NCBI GenBank assembly: GCA_030688735.1
Contig: JAUYJC010000328.1
Span: 1-35,266 of the forward strand
Direction: 5' to 3'
DNA from: Deltaproteobacteria bacterium
Lineage (GTDB): Bacteria; Desulfobacterota; Binatia; UBA9968
Length of the DNA: 35,266 nucleotides
In this document: piece after piece, positions 1-6,226 of the stretch
How positions within the stretch are numbered: the stretch's first letter is position 1
How the letters are laid out: every line of letters begins with the position of its first letter
Notes under the pieces: generated by a model
The model's input: only the letters and a program-made list of their open reading frames with translations
Told to the model about the DNA's origin: nothing
The model's database searches: none
Program-made: the position numbers and the translations under genes

Positions 1-733
1 GTTTCTTGTTGTACACCTCTTCGATGAAATGGGGAAGCCGTTGGGTGACATCATCAAAGGTTTCGTAGTTCGACAGATGCACCTCCTCGTACTTTAACGT
101 CTTGAAGAACGATTCCATGTGGGCGTTGTCGTAGGGATTGGCGGTGCGCGACATACTGATCTTCATGTGAGCCCCTTCGAGCATGGCCACGTACTCATGA
201 CAAGCATACTGCACGCCGCGATCGGAGTGATGAATACATCCAGCCGACGGCTGCCGTTTGTCCAGGGCGCTTTTAAGAGCCGCCAAACACAACTCGGCAT
301 CAATGCGCTTGGAGATTGCCCAGCCAATCGCCTTGCGCGAATAACGATCCAGTAGAGCTGCGAGATAGACAAACCCCTTAAAGATTCGGATGTAGGTGAT
401 GTCGGCCACCCAGGCCTGGTTGGTGCCTGTCAGTGTCAGTTCGGCTAAAAGATTCGGATAGACCTTGTGCCCATGATTCGAATCGGTGGTGGTAATCTTA
501 AAACTCTGCCAGCGTATGGGAAATAGCTGGTATTGTCGCTGCACACGGCGAATCCGTTTGTCGTTGACACAGATCCCTTCACGGCGAAGCTGCTTGCCCA
601 GGCGCCGATAACCGTAGCCCACAAACTCTCCCTGTATCCGTTCGATATGATCCCGCAGCTCGGCGTCACTGCTGGCTTGTCCATCCACCCCGGTCTTGGG
701 CTTGTAGTAATAACTGCTCGATGCCAGGTTCAT
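1..733 (-). CDS. IS3-family transposase OrfB (DDE integrase core), 3' end outside window
   Basis: This is the catalytic subunit of the IS3 transposase, which cuts and joins the element ends. I read 244 codons from an ATG at 733, with no stop before the window edge. An HTH_21-like stretch around residues 38-63 (GYGYRRLGKQLRREG) is followed by an rve/RNase H-fold core. The catalytic acidic residues are visible: D111 in WVADITYI, D171 in HHSDRG and E207 in AHMESFFKTLK. The last two are separated by 35 residues, the classic DD(35)E spacing. The ATG overlaps the orfA stop as ATGA. The open frame also extends upstream of the ATG to an A7 run inside orfA, so it could equally be made as an OrfAB fusion by -1 frameshifting. 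Confidence 0.93.
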   Translation of the reverse strand, partial: MNLASSSYYYKPKTGVDGQASSDAELRDHIERIQGEFVGYGYRRLGKQLRREGICVNDKRIRRVQRQYQLFPIRWQSFKITTTDSNHGHKVYPNLLAELTLTGTNQAWVADITYIRIFKGFVYLAALLDRYSRKAIGWAISKRIDAELCLAALKSALDKRQPSAGCIHHSDRGVQYACHEYVAMLEGAHMKISMSRTANPYDNAHMESFFKTLKYEEVHLSNYETFDDVTQRLPHFIEEVYNKK

Positions 734-1083
734 GATTTGGGTCCCTTGGACAATCGAGCTAAACTCTCCGCGGTGATCACGGAGGTACTGACGCTTTTGT
801 GCCGGCGTAGCCAATCCCCGAGTTTTTTTAAATGATCAACCTCCAGGTACAGCTCGGCCAATCTCTCCTTGAGCTCCCGGTTCTCCCGCTCTAGCAATCT
901 CTCACGTGGCGAGGGCGCGGGATCGAGACCTCCTTGCCCTGCTTGTCGCCGCCAGCGATCGATCACGCTGCCCGAGATCTGGTGCTTGCGGCTGGCGGCG
1001 CTGACCGACAACAGACCCGAATCCACTTCCTGAACAATCTGCTGCTTGAACCCAGCTTCAAACTTCCGTCGTTGTTTTCCCAT
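730..1083 (-). CDS. IS3-family transposase OrfA (HTH DNA-binding)
   Basis: OrfA is a 117-residue regulator/DNA-binding subunit of an IS3-type element. Residues about 5-48 form a basic helix-turn-helix of the Tnp_1 type, including FKQQIVQEVDSG and ISGSVIDRWRRQ. A coiled coil follows at about residues 62-86, with leucines spaced along RERLLERENRELKERL. This is typical of OrfA multimerisation. The ATG at 1083 is preceded by AAGGAG at good spacing. The A_AAA_AAA heptamer at 829-823 lies in the zero frame and would allow a -1 shift into the orfB frame. The stop overlaps the orfB start by four bases. Confidence 0.9.
   Translation of the reverse strand: MGKQRRKFEAGFKQQIVQEVDSGLLSVSAASRKHQISGSVIDRWRRQAGQGGLDPAPSPRERLLERENRELKERLAELYLEVDHLKKLGDWLRRHKSVSTSVITAESLARLSKGPKS
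823..829 (-). promoter_or_regulatory. Candidate -1 ribosomal frameshift heptamer A_AAA_AAA
   Basis: Seven consecutive A on the minus strand fall exactly as TTA AAA AAA in the orfA frame, the arrangement required for tandem slippage. Slipping back one base at this point continues in a frame that is open, without stops, through the orfB ATG at 733. IS3-family elements commonly make OrfAB this way. An ATGA overlap is also present, so coupled reinitiation is an alternative. I did not find a clear stimulatory stem-loop by eye. Confidence 0.5.
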
Positions 1084-1139
1084 CGATCGACTCCTTCTGC
1101 GGGTCCATCCTACCCGCTGGTTGAGCCGATCACACCCAC

Positions 1140-1477
1140 CCTCAAATTCTCAGATTTTCTCTCCAGTCAATGGGGCGCAGTCCACGGAAAAGACATACTC
1201 GTACAAGACCGATGAAATCACGCGACGTACTCTTGTCGAGGCGATGATCTCCGCTTTTCGCATCGAAGCCAACGAAAAGATGCGGAGCAGACTTGTAGAC
1301 ACGGGCAAGAGAGATCATGCGGCCGATGCTTTCATCGCAGCTCTCACTGGGTTGGTATTCCTGGGTGCGATAGACACCTGGACCGTAATCGAGCCTAAGA
1401 ATGATCAGCTTGAAGATGCCTATGCGGAGGGATGGATCTTTTTTCCCGAGAAGGCTTCAGGCGTTGGCAACAGCTAA
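1140..1477 (+). pseudogene. Truncated conserved hypothetical, possibly the C-terminus of a DUF429/RNase H-like nuclease
   Basis: An open frame runs through the IS right end to a TAA at 1475-1477. Only the part from about 1190 looks like real protein. It contains HAADAFIAALTGLVF, followed by IEPKN and EGWIFFP near the end. That pattern resembles the C-terminus of DUF429 (predicted RNase H-like nuclease) proteins, but I am recalling it from memory and the match is tentative. No plausible native start or N-terminal half is present. The frame begins inside or at the edge of the IS3 element, so I read this as a gene whose 5' part was lost or displaced when the element inserted. Its left limit is a guess. 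Confidence 0.4.
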
Positions 1478-1504
1478 CCCGGCGGTCTACTAAATGGACA
1501 AGTG

Positions 1505-1783
1505 ATGCCAGAGGTTTCTAGATTCTTCGGAATTATCATTCGCATGTTCGTCGAGGCCGGAGGACCGCATCATATGCCTCACTTTCACGCGTACTATCAG
1601 ACCCTATCAGACCATGTTGGAATCTACGATATCGGCAAGATCGAGCGTTTGGCTGGTTCCCTTCCGAGGCGTCAGGAGCGCCTCGTTTTGGCCTGGGCAG
1701 AGCTGCATCAGGAAGAGTTATTGTCGAACTGGCAGACGTTGCAACAGGACCGTCCGGCCATTAAGATTGAACCGTTAAAGTGA
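1505..1783 (+). CDS. DUF4160 domain protein
   Basis: A small 92-residue protein beginning MPEVSRFFGIIIRMF, with GGPHHMPHFHAYY shortly after. This is the hallmark start of the DUF4160 family (MPxISxFxGI..., then PPHFHAxY). The ATG at 1505 was chosen over a GTG at 1502 because family members begin at MPE. It is followed by a DUF2442 gene whose frame is open from the stop region onward (GTG at 1780 overlapping the stop, ATG at 1795). DUF4160-DUF2442 pairs recur in bacterial genomes and are often suspected to be toxin-antitoxin-like, but to my knowledge no biochemical function is established. No strong ribosome binding site is seen upstream. Confidence 0.88.
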   Translation: MPEVSRFFGIIIRMFVEAGGPHHMPHFHAYYQTLSDHVGIYDIGKIERLAGSLPRRQERLVLAWAELHQEELLSNWQTLQQDRPAIKIEPLK

Positions 1784-1794
1784 GGGCCCTATCT

Positions 1795-2112
1795 ATGACT
1801 CATGAAATTTATCGGATTTCATCGTTCCGAAAAGTCGCGCCGTTTACGCTGCGCGTACATTTTGATGACGGTACGTCTCAAATCATCGATTTCCGTCCTG
1901 TCCTGAAAGGGGAACTGCACGGTCCTCTGCAAGAGCCCACACTTTTTGATCAGGTTCGCCTCGATTCAGAGGTCCACACGCTCGTATGGCCGAACGGTGC
2001 AGATTTTGACCCAGCGATGCTTCATAACTGGCCTGAGTCAGGACCTGCACTCAAAACTCTAGCGGAGCAGTGGGCCTCTGCAAAGCACAGCCTGACCGGG
2101 TCCGCCACATAA
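1795..2112 (+). CDS. DUF2442 domain protein
   Basis: A 105-residue protein from the ATG at 1795. An overlapping GTG at 1780 would add five residues. It shows the DUF2442 pattern: a short beta-rich domain with FTLRVHFDDGTSQIIDF, then LDSEVHTLVWPNGADFDPAMLHN. The WPNGADFDPxxL motif is highly characteristic of the family. The gene directly follows the DUF4160 gene, so the two are probably cotranscribed and work together. The family is thought to include DNA-binding or antitoxin-like proteins, but that is inference from context. The stop codon TAA is the first part of a TAACCCGCCG sequence that begins a hairpin. Confidence 0.85.
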   Translation: MTHEIYRISSFRKVAPFTLRVHFDDGTSQIIDFRPVLKGELHGPLQEPTLFDQVRLDSEVHTLVWPNGADFDPAMLHNWPESGPALKTLAEQWASAKHSLTGSAT

Positions 2113-2114
2113 CC

Positions 2115-2146
2115 CGCCGCTTAAGCTGGCGGCGCAGCTTAGCGGC
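2115..2146 (+). other. Imperfect inverted repeat just after the DUF2442 stop
   Basis: CCGCTTAAGCTG and CAGCTTAGCGG are reverse complements apart from one extra base in the left arm. They are separated by a six-base GC spacer. The structure could be a transcription-ending hairpin, though no T-tract follows on either strand. It could also be a degenerate attC-like recombination site, since a bulged stem after a YAACCC start is the general layout of such sites. The outer core triplets do not match the consensus well. Confidence 0.4.
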
Positions 2147-2171
2147 ATCGCGTTCGTCCTTTAGACAGCGT

Positions 2172-2355
2172 TCCAGTAATTGAGATTCAGGATAGGATCG
2201 AAGGTTTGCCGGGTAGTCTCTAAGCGGCTGCTTCCGCTTCTTTCGCCGGTTGCTTGCACCTTACCCTTCGGCTCTTCTTCGCGCCGCCCGATTTTCCCGC
2301 GGCGGCGGCTTCGTCGGCACCGGCCACCAGTTCGATCAAAGACAACTGCGCGGCG
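2172..2355. repeat. Direct repeat copy 1 (diverged copy of the rplQ 3' end plus downstream DNA)
   Basis: This stretch aligns over its whole length with 3024-3205 at roughly 90% identity by eye: about 18 mismatches and one 3-base indel. The shared sequence starts at TCCAGTAATTGAG and ends at CTGCGCGGCGT, after which the two copies diverge completely. Copy 1 is immediately followed by TAGACGATCC. It lies 852 bp to the left of copy 2. Together the two copies bracket the DUF4258-YgiT gene pair. Confidence 0.92.
2220..2355 (-). pseudogene. rplQ C-terminal fragment (L17 tail remnant)
   Basis: Read on the minus strand in the same frame as rplQ, this fragment encodes about 44 residues: [18 protein letters not shown]..., then a Lys/Arg-rich segment, ending AKEAEAAA and TAG. 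The real rplQ tail is [18 protein letters not shown]... to the same ending. The only length change is three bases (one extra Ala), so the reading frame is preserved. One Cys and one Pro appear in the copy. It has no start codon or L17 core domain and cannot be functional alone. It is either the displaced original end of rplQ or a duplicate. Confidence 0.88.
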
Positions 2356-2391
2356 TTAGACGATCCGAGAAACTTCAGCTATACATGAAAC

Positions 2392-2733
2392 GTGGCGGAA
2401 CGAAAACTTCCCGACGATCCTCTATCTTTCGTTCGTGAGTGCATTCGCGGCGGTCGGATTTTTTGGACTTATCATGTTAATATGCGCCTTGGACAGAGAG
2501 TCATTTCCCGCGAGATGATCGTCCAGGCAGCCGACGGCTACGAGCTCGTCGAGGAGTATCCAGAAGACAAATACCTTCCGAGCTATCTGCTGGTGGGGCA
2601 ACGAGGTGAAGAGCGGTTCCACGTCCTGTTTGGCGCGGATATGGATGGGCAGAACGTCAGAGTCGTCACGGCGTACTATCCAAGCGCGGAAGAGTGGGAA
2701 GCGGATCTAAAGACCCGAAGGAGGTCCCTATGA
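2392..2733 (+). CDS. DUF4258 domain protein (putative toxin-like partner of YgiT)
   Basis: About 113 residues from a GTG at 2392. It matches the DUF4258 layout: FWTYHVNMRLGQRVISREMI near residues 24-43, then VEEYPEDKYLPSYLLVGQRG, RFHVLFG and VRVVTAYYP. The T-H-x3-R and the VTAYYPS close to the C-terminus are family hallmarks. DUF4258 proteins are small, distantly related to RelE/MqsR-like folds, and are often encoded just before a YgiT-type zinc-finger gene, as here. Toxin activity is inferred from that context. The start codon is uncertain because no clear ribosome binding site precedes the GTG. The stop overlaps the next ATG as ATGA. Confidence 0.85.
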   Translation: MAERKLPDDPLSFVRECIRGGRIFWTYHVNMRLGQRVISREMIVQAADGYELVEEYPEDKYLPSYLLVGQRGEERFHVLFGADMDGQNVRVVTAYYPSAEEWEADLKTRRRSL

Positions 2734-2951
2734 AGTGCACGGTATGCGGCGCTCGCATGGGTCCAATGACCACCGATTTGCCCTTTAAACTGTCAGAGGA
2801 GCGTATTGTGATTTTGAAGCAACTGCCAGTTTTGCAGTGCGGAGGATGCCGCGAGTACCTCATTGAAGATGCTGTCATGGCACGCATCGACATCCTACTC
2901 GCTCGAGCAGATCGTACTGCCGAGCTTGAGGTGATCCGTTATGCTGCCTGA
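2730..2951 (+). CDS. YgiT-type zinc-finger protein (putative antitoxin-like)
   Basis: A 73-residue protein from the ATG at 2730, chosen because AAGGAGGT sits at ideal distance and the ATG overlaps the DUF4258 stop. Two CxxC pairs (CTVC at residues 3-6 and CGGC at about 40-43) form the treble-clef zinc site of the MqsA/YgiT N-terminal domain. The C-terminal part (IEDAVMARIDILLARAD) is the helix typical of stand-alone YgiT-type proteins. The HTH domain of full MqsA is absent. The overlapping arrangement with DUF4258 implies translational coupling. It ends just before the spacer leading to the rplQ 3' end, on the opposite strand and convergent with it. Confidence 0.87.
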   Translation: MKCTVCGARMGPMTTDLPFKLSEERIVILKQLPVLQCGGCREYLIEDAVMARIDILLARADRTAELEVIRYAA

Positions 2952-3023
2952 GAGCTGCACCCAACCCAGCGCTAGAGGCTAATCGCAGCGCAACGATCGC
3001 CGAGCTGAAAGACGGGCCGCCGC
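2952..3023. other. Convergent spacer between the YgiT gene and the rplQ-side repeat
   Basis: Seventy-two bases separate the YgiT stop from the start of repeat copy 2. The spacer contains CAACCCAGCGCT at 2962-2973, similar to TAACCCGGCGGT after the upstream remnant gene and TAACCCGCCGCT after DUF2442. No strong intrinsic terminator with a T-tract is visible for either converging gene. Confidence 0.4.
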
Positions 3024-3205
3024 TCCAGTAATTGAGATTCAGGACAGGATTGAAGGGTTGCCGAGTAATCCCTAAGCAGCTGCCTCCGCTTCTTTCGCCG
3101 CTTGCTGTCGCCTCGCCCTTCGGCTCTTCTTCGCGCCGCCTGATTTTCCTGCGGCGGCTTCGTCGGCACCGGCCACCAGTTCGATCAACGACATCTGCGC
3201 GGCGT
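3024..3205. repeat. Direct repeat copy 2 (true rplQ 3' end and downstream flank)
   Basis: This is the right-hand partner of the repeat at 2172-2355. Its bases 3072-3205 are the last codons of the intact rplQ gene and 3024-3071 are its 3' flank. Identity to copy 1 stops abruptly at CTGCGCGGCGT, where rplQ continues with codons that copy 1 lacks. Confidence 0.92.
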
Positions 3206-3521
3206 CGCCGCGGCGCCAGCCGATCTTGATGATGCGGGTGTAGCCGCCGGGGCGTTCTTTGAACCGCGGTGCGATAGTGTCGAAGAGCTTGCGCACGACG
3301 GCCTTGTCCTGGACAATTCCCAAGACCTGGCGGCGGGCGTGCAGGCTCCCCGCTTTGCCGAGCGTGATCACGCGGTCGGCCCAACGGCGCAGCTCCTTCG
3401 CTTTCGGATCGGTGGTCTGGATCTTCTCTTCGCGCAGCAACGCGGTGATGAGATTGCGCATGAGCGCCCAGCGATGGCTTGAGTTGCGGCTGAGTTGTCT
3501 GCCCGATTTGCGGTGGCGCAT
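3072..3521 (-). CDS. rplQ: 50S ribosomal protein L17
   Basis: A large-subunit protein that binds 23S rRNA near the exit tunnel. The N-terminus [20 protein letters not shown] and the motif [33 protein letters not shown] are typical L17. At 149 residues it exceeds the common 115-130. The extra length is an Ala/Lys/Arg-rich tail (about residues 118-149). It starts three bases after the rpoA stop, with AAGGAG inside the rpoA end, so it is coupled to rpoA as the last gene of the alpha block. Its 3' end lies within a direct repeat also found 852 bp downstream, so the tail may have been replaced or duplicated. Confidence 0.98.
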   Translation of the reverse strand: MRHRKSGRQLSRNSSHRWALMRNLITALLREEKIQTTDPKAKELRRWADRVITLGKAGSLHARRQVLGIVQDKAVVRKLFDTIAPRFKERPGGYTRIIKIGWRRGDAAQMSLIELVAGADEAAAGKSGGAKKSRRARRQQAAKEAEAAA

Positions 3522-3524
3522 GAT

Positions 3525-4553
3525 TTAAGCCGGCTCCTTAACCGTGGCGCGCTTGCGCGCGTCGAGCTCGTCCCGCGCCGGAAAATGTTCGACTCTCATG
3601 CTCAGTTCGAGCCCCATTTCACGAAGAATTTCTTTGATCTCGTTGAGGGATTTGTGGCCAAAGTTCTTGGTCTTCAACATCTCCTGCTCGCTCTTCTGCA
3701 CCAACTCGCCGATATACTTGATATCCGCGTTTTGCAGGCAGTTCTGCGAACGAACCGAAAACTCGAGTTCGTCAACGCTGCGGAACAGGTTGTCGTTCAA
3801 CGCGACAGCGGGACCGTCATCGCGCTTTTCCGCCCGCGGCTCTTCCTGGAAATTGACGAAGATGCCAAGCTGGTCCTGGAGAATCTTCGCGGCGTAGGCC
3901 ATGGCGTCGTCCGGCTTAACGCTGCCGTCGGTGTAAACATCGAACACCAGCCGGTCGTAGTCGGTGCGCTGACCGACGCGCGCGTTGGTGACCGTGAAGT
4001 TGACTTTCTGAACCGGCGAGAAGATGGCGTCGATATAAATCGTATCCACCGGCGTCCCTTCCTCCTTGTTTCGTTCCGCCGGCACGTAGCCGCGGCCGAG
4101 CTTGGCGGTCATTTCTATCTCAAGCTTGGCGTCCCGGGAAAGCGTAGCGATCTTGTGGTCTGAATTAAGGATTTCAACCGACGGCGGCACGATGATGTCC
4201 TTGGCTGTGACTGTGCCCGCGCCCTTCGCCTCGATCTTGAGCGTGTGCGGCTCACCGTCGCTCAGCCGCAGCCGCACTTCCTTAAGGTTTAGAATGATGT
4301 CGGCGACATCCTCCGTTACGCCCGGAATCGTCGAAAATTCGTGCAGAATCCCCTTGATGCGGACCGCAACGATGGACGCTCCCATGAGGGAGGAAAGCAG
4401 AACTCTGCGCAGCGCGTTGCCGACGGTTTGGCCAAAGCCGCGCTCGAAGGGTTCGGCGTAAAATTTTCCATAGTTAGGAGTCAGGGTTTTCTCTTCGACC
4501 TCCAATTGCTTGGGTCTAATTAAATCCGTCCAATGCCTGTACGTTGTCGACAT
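3525..4553 (-). CDS. rpoA: DNA-directed RNA polymerase subunit alpha
   Basis: RpoA dimerises to nucleate assembly of core RNA polymerase. It contacts promoter UP elements and activators through its C-terminal domain. The 342-residue length is typical. The N-terminal domain carries EPFERGFGQTVGNALRRVLLSS (residues ~34-55) and GVTEDVADIILNLKEV. A linker is followed by the alpha-CTD (about 255-325) with ELEFSVRSQNCLQNADI and GHKSLNEIKEILREMGL. The ATG at 4553 is preceded by GGGAGA. It follows rpsD closely and precedes rplQ, the standard alpha-operon order. Confidence 0.99.
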   Translation of the reverse strand: MSTTYRHWTDLIRPKQLEVEEKTLTPNYGKFYAEPFERGFGQTVGNALRRVLLSSLMGASIVAVRIKGILHEFSTIPGVTEDVADIILNLKEVRLRLSDGEPHTLKIEAKGAGTVTAKDIIVPPSVEILNSDHKIATLSRDAKLEIEMTAKLGRGYVPAERNKEEGTPVDTIYIDAIFSPVQKVNFTVTNARVGQRTDYDRLVFDVYTDGSVKPDDAMAYAAKILQDQLGIFVNFQEEPRAEKRDDGPAVALNDNLFRSVDELEFSVRSQNCLQNADIKYIGELVQKSEQEMLKTKNFGHKSLNEIKEILREMGLELSMRVEHFPARDELDARKRATVKEPA

Positions 4554-4575
4554 AGCGTCTCCCAGGATTCGAAGA

Positions 4576-5202
4576 TTACTTCGAATACAGCTCTACGATC
4601 AGTTTTTCGTTAATCGGCATCGTGACATCGCTGCGGGTGGGCAAGAGCCTGATTCTGCCGCTGCAAGTGTCCCGGTCCAATTCCGCCCACTCGGGCACTC
4701 CGCGCCGCTGCGCCCCTTCCATGGCCGTCAGCACACGGGCCATCTGGCGACTCCGTTCCCTTACCGACACCACATCGCCGGCCTGAACAATATAGGAGGG
4801 GATATTGACTTTTTTCCCATTGACCAAAATATGGCCGTGCCGCACCAGGGTTCTTGCCTCCGCCCGCGAACTGGCGAATCCGAGTCGGTAAGCAACGTTG
4901 TCGAGTCGCCGTTCGAGTAGCACCAACAGCGTCTCGCCGGTGATGCCTTTGGTGCGCGCCGCTTGCGCAAACGTGCGCCGGAATTGATTCTCCATGAGGC
5001 CGTACATGCGCTTGACTTTCTGCTTTTCGCGCAGCTGAATGCTGTATTCGGAAAATTTCGGCCGTCCCTGGCCATGCTCCCCGGGCGGATAGTTGCGCCG
5101 CTCAATGGCGCACTTATCCGTATAGCAACGCTCGCCCTTGAGAAAGAGCTTCAGGTTCTCGCGCCGGCAGAGACGGCAAACCGATTCGGTGTATCTAGCC
5201 AA
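4576..5202 (-). CDS. rpsD: 30S ribosomal protein S4 (zinc-binding form)
   Basis: A primary 16S rRNA-binding protein of the 30S body. In enterobacteria it is also the translational repressor of the alpha operon. The 208 residues include four cysteines (C9, C12, C26, C31; CRLC and CYTDKC) that form a zinc site, as in Thermus-type S4. An S4 RNA-binding domain follows at about residues 95-160 ([36 protein letters not shown]). The start codon is TTG at 5202, supported by a strong AAGGAGG five bases upstream and by the conserved MARY start. The 22-base gap to rpoA contains that gene's ribosome binding site. Confidence 0.98.
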   Translation of the reverse strand: MARYTESVCRLCRRENLKLFLKGERCYTDKCAIERRNYPPGEHGQGRPKFSEYSIQLREKQKVKRMYGLMENQFRRTFAQAARTKGITGETLLVLLERRLDNVAYRLGFASSRAEARTLVRHGHILVNGKKVNIPSYIVQAGDVVSVRERSRQMARVLTAMEGAQRRGVPEWAELDRDTCSGRIRLLPTRSDVTMPINEKLIVELYSK

Positions 5203-5292
5203 TCCTTCCTCCTTGGTTTGAGAATAGCAGATCGACGAGTGCGCATCGCGCTCTATCCTCTATTCTCGATCTTCGATCCTCGACCTTCACCG
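5203..5292. repeat. rpsK-rpsD spacer with degenerate GATCGAG/GATAGAG units
   Basis: On the minus strand this 90-base spacer contains successive near-copies of a seven-base unit (GGTCGAG, GATCGAA, GATCGAG, AATAGAG, GATAGAG). It then leads to the rpsD ribosome binding site. It is unusually long for this operon. I see no good hairpin with a T-tract and no clear promoter. The units look like a small degenerate tandem array rather than coding DNA. Confidence 0.55.
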
Positions 5293-5736
5293 TCATACTC
5301 TCCTCCGCTTCGGCGGGCGGCATCCGTTGTGGGGAATCGGCGTGACATCCTTGATCAGGCTGATGTTGATCCCGGCGGATTGCAGCGCGCGCAATGCCGA
5401 CTCCCGCCCAGCGCCCGGTCCTCGCACGAATATTTGCACGCTGCGCAGACCGTGGTCCATCGCCTTCCTGGCCGCGCTGTCCGCCGCCTGTTGGGCGGCG
5501 AAGGGCGTCCCTTTGCGCGACCCTTTGAAGCCCATCGCCCCTGCGCTGGACCACGAAATCACGTTACCCTGGTGATCGGTGATGGTAACGATCGTGTTGT
5601 TGAAGGTCGAGTGAATATGCACCACCCCTTCGGCGATATTCTTGCGCCCACGCTTCTTGCGCGCCGCTTTTTCCCCTGGCTTCTGCTCGGTCTGGCCTTC
5701 GGTTTTTTCTTCTGTAGCTTCTTCGCGTTTTGCCAT
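5293..5736 (-). CDS. rpsK: 30S ribosomal protein S11
   Basis: A platform protein of the 30S subunit near the mRNA exit and E site. The core [41 protein letters not shown] and the C-terminal [18 protein letters not shown] are classic. The protein has about 147 residues against the usual 125-130. The excess is a charged N-terminal extension rich in Glu, Lys and Thr (first ~25 residues). I take the second of two adjacent ATGs (5736; the other is 5739) because GGAG is better spaced from it. It sits in alpha-block order, 19 bases after rpsM. Confidence 0.97.
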   Translation of the reverse strand: MAKREEATEEKTEGQTEQKPGEKAARKKRGRKNIAEGVVHIHSTFNNTIVTITDHQGNVISWSSAGAMGFKGSRKGTPFAAQQAADSAARKAMDHGLRSVQIFVRGPGAGRESALRALQSAGINISLIKDVTPIPHNGCRPPKRRRV

Positions 5737-5755
5737 CATGGTCTCCTAACAGCAC

Positions 5756-6139
5756 TTAACCCTTAGAGGGCGCGGTCTTCTTGCCCGCCACGGTCTTGCG
5801 CGGCCCCTTGCGCGTGCGCGCGTTGGTGTGGGTCCTTTGCCCGCGTACCGGCAGATTTTTGCGGTGGCGCAACCCCCGATACGACCCCATGTCGAGATGG
5901 CGCTTGATATTAGCGGTAATGTCCCGCCTGAGATCGCCTTCGACCCTGTGCCCCTGGTCAAGGATCTGGCGGATTTTTACGACATCATCGTCGGAAAGAT
6001 CGTCGCTCTTGAGATCGAAAGAGATGCCGGCTTGCCCGAGAATTTTCCGCGACGTGCTGCGCCCGATCCCATAGATATAGGTTAGCGCGACTTCCATTCT
6101 CTTGGCCCTCGGTAAATCTACCCCTGAAATACGTGCCAT
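5756..6139 (-). CDS. rpsM: 30S ribosomal protein S13
   Basis: A 30S head protein that contacts the P-site tRNA and forms a bridge to the 50S subunit. The 127 residues begin [20 protein letters not shown]. They contain the helix-two-turn-helix region ([17 protein letters not shown]), [26 protein letters not shown], and a basic C-terminal tail ending KKTAPSKG. The start ATG at 6139 has GGAG upstream. It opens the alpha block after an 86-base spacer behind rpmJ. Confidence 0.98.
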   Translation of the reverse strand: MARISGVDLPRAKRMEVALTYIYGIGRSTSRKILGQAGISFDLKSDDLSDDDVVKIRQILDQGHRVEGDLRRDITANIKRHLDMGSYRGLRHRKNLPVRGQRTHTNARTRKGPRKTVAGKKTAPSKG

Positions 6140-6226
6140 ATGTCATCACTCCGTTCGGAATCCCAAATCTCACATCTCAAATTGGAGGCACCTTGAACTT
6201 TGAACCCTGGAACCTTGAACCTTTTA
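6140..6226. repeat. rpmJ-rpsM spacer with degenerate GGTTCAA and TTTGAGA-type units
   Basis: Reading the minus strand, the 87-base spacer starts with GGTTCAAGGTTCC, GGGTTCAAAGTTCAAGG, then TTTGAGATGTGAGATTTGGG, before the rpsM ribosome binding site. These are tandem near-repeats of seven-base units, a style also seen in the rpsK-rpsD spacer. No terminator hairpin or convincing promoter was found. An internal promoter at the spc-alpha junction is possible, but I cannot point to one. Confidence 0.55.

Larger units (their letters stand above)
1..1110 (-). mobile_element. IS3-family insertion sequence, partial (left part outside window)
   Basis: Two overlapping minus-strand genes form an IS3-type transposase pair: an HTH/leucine-zipper OrfA and a DDE OrfB. 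OrfB is still open at the window edge, so the distal inverted repeat is not visible. The proximal end lies somewhere just right of the orfA start, roughly 1085-1150. Without the other end I cannot match terminal inverted repeats or a target duplication, so the right boundary given is approximate. The element abuts a truncated plus-strand gene remnant, which suggests it interrupted that gene. No internal stop or frameshift is seen in the visible part, so the copy may be intact. Confidence 0.85.

Noticed and set aside
2250-2438. Small plus-strand frame over the rplQ-tail copy
   Set aside because: It is opposite the rplQ remnant and has no family features.
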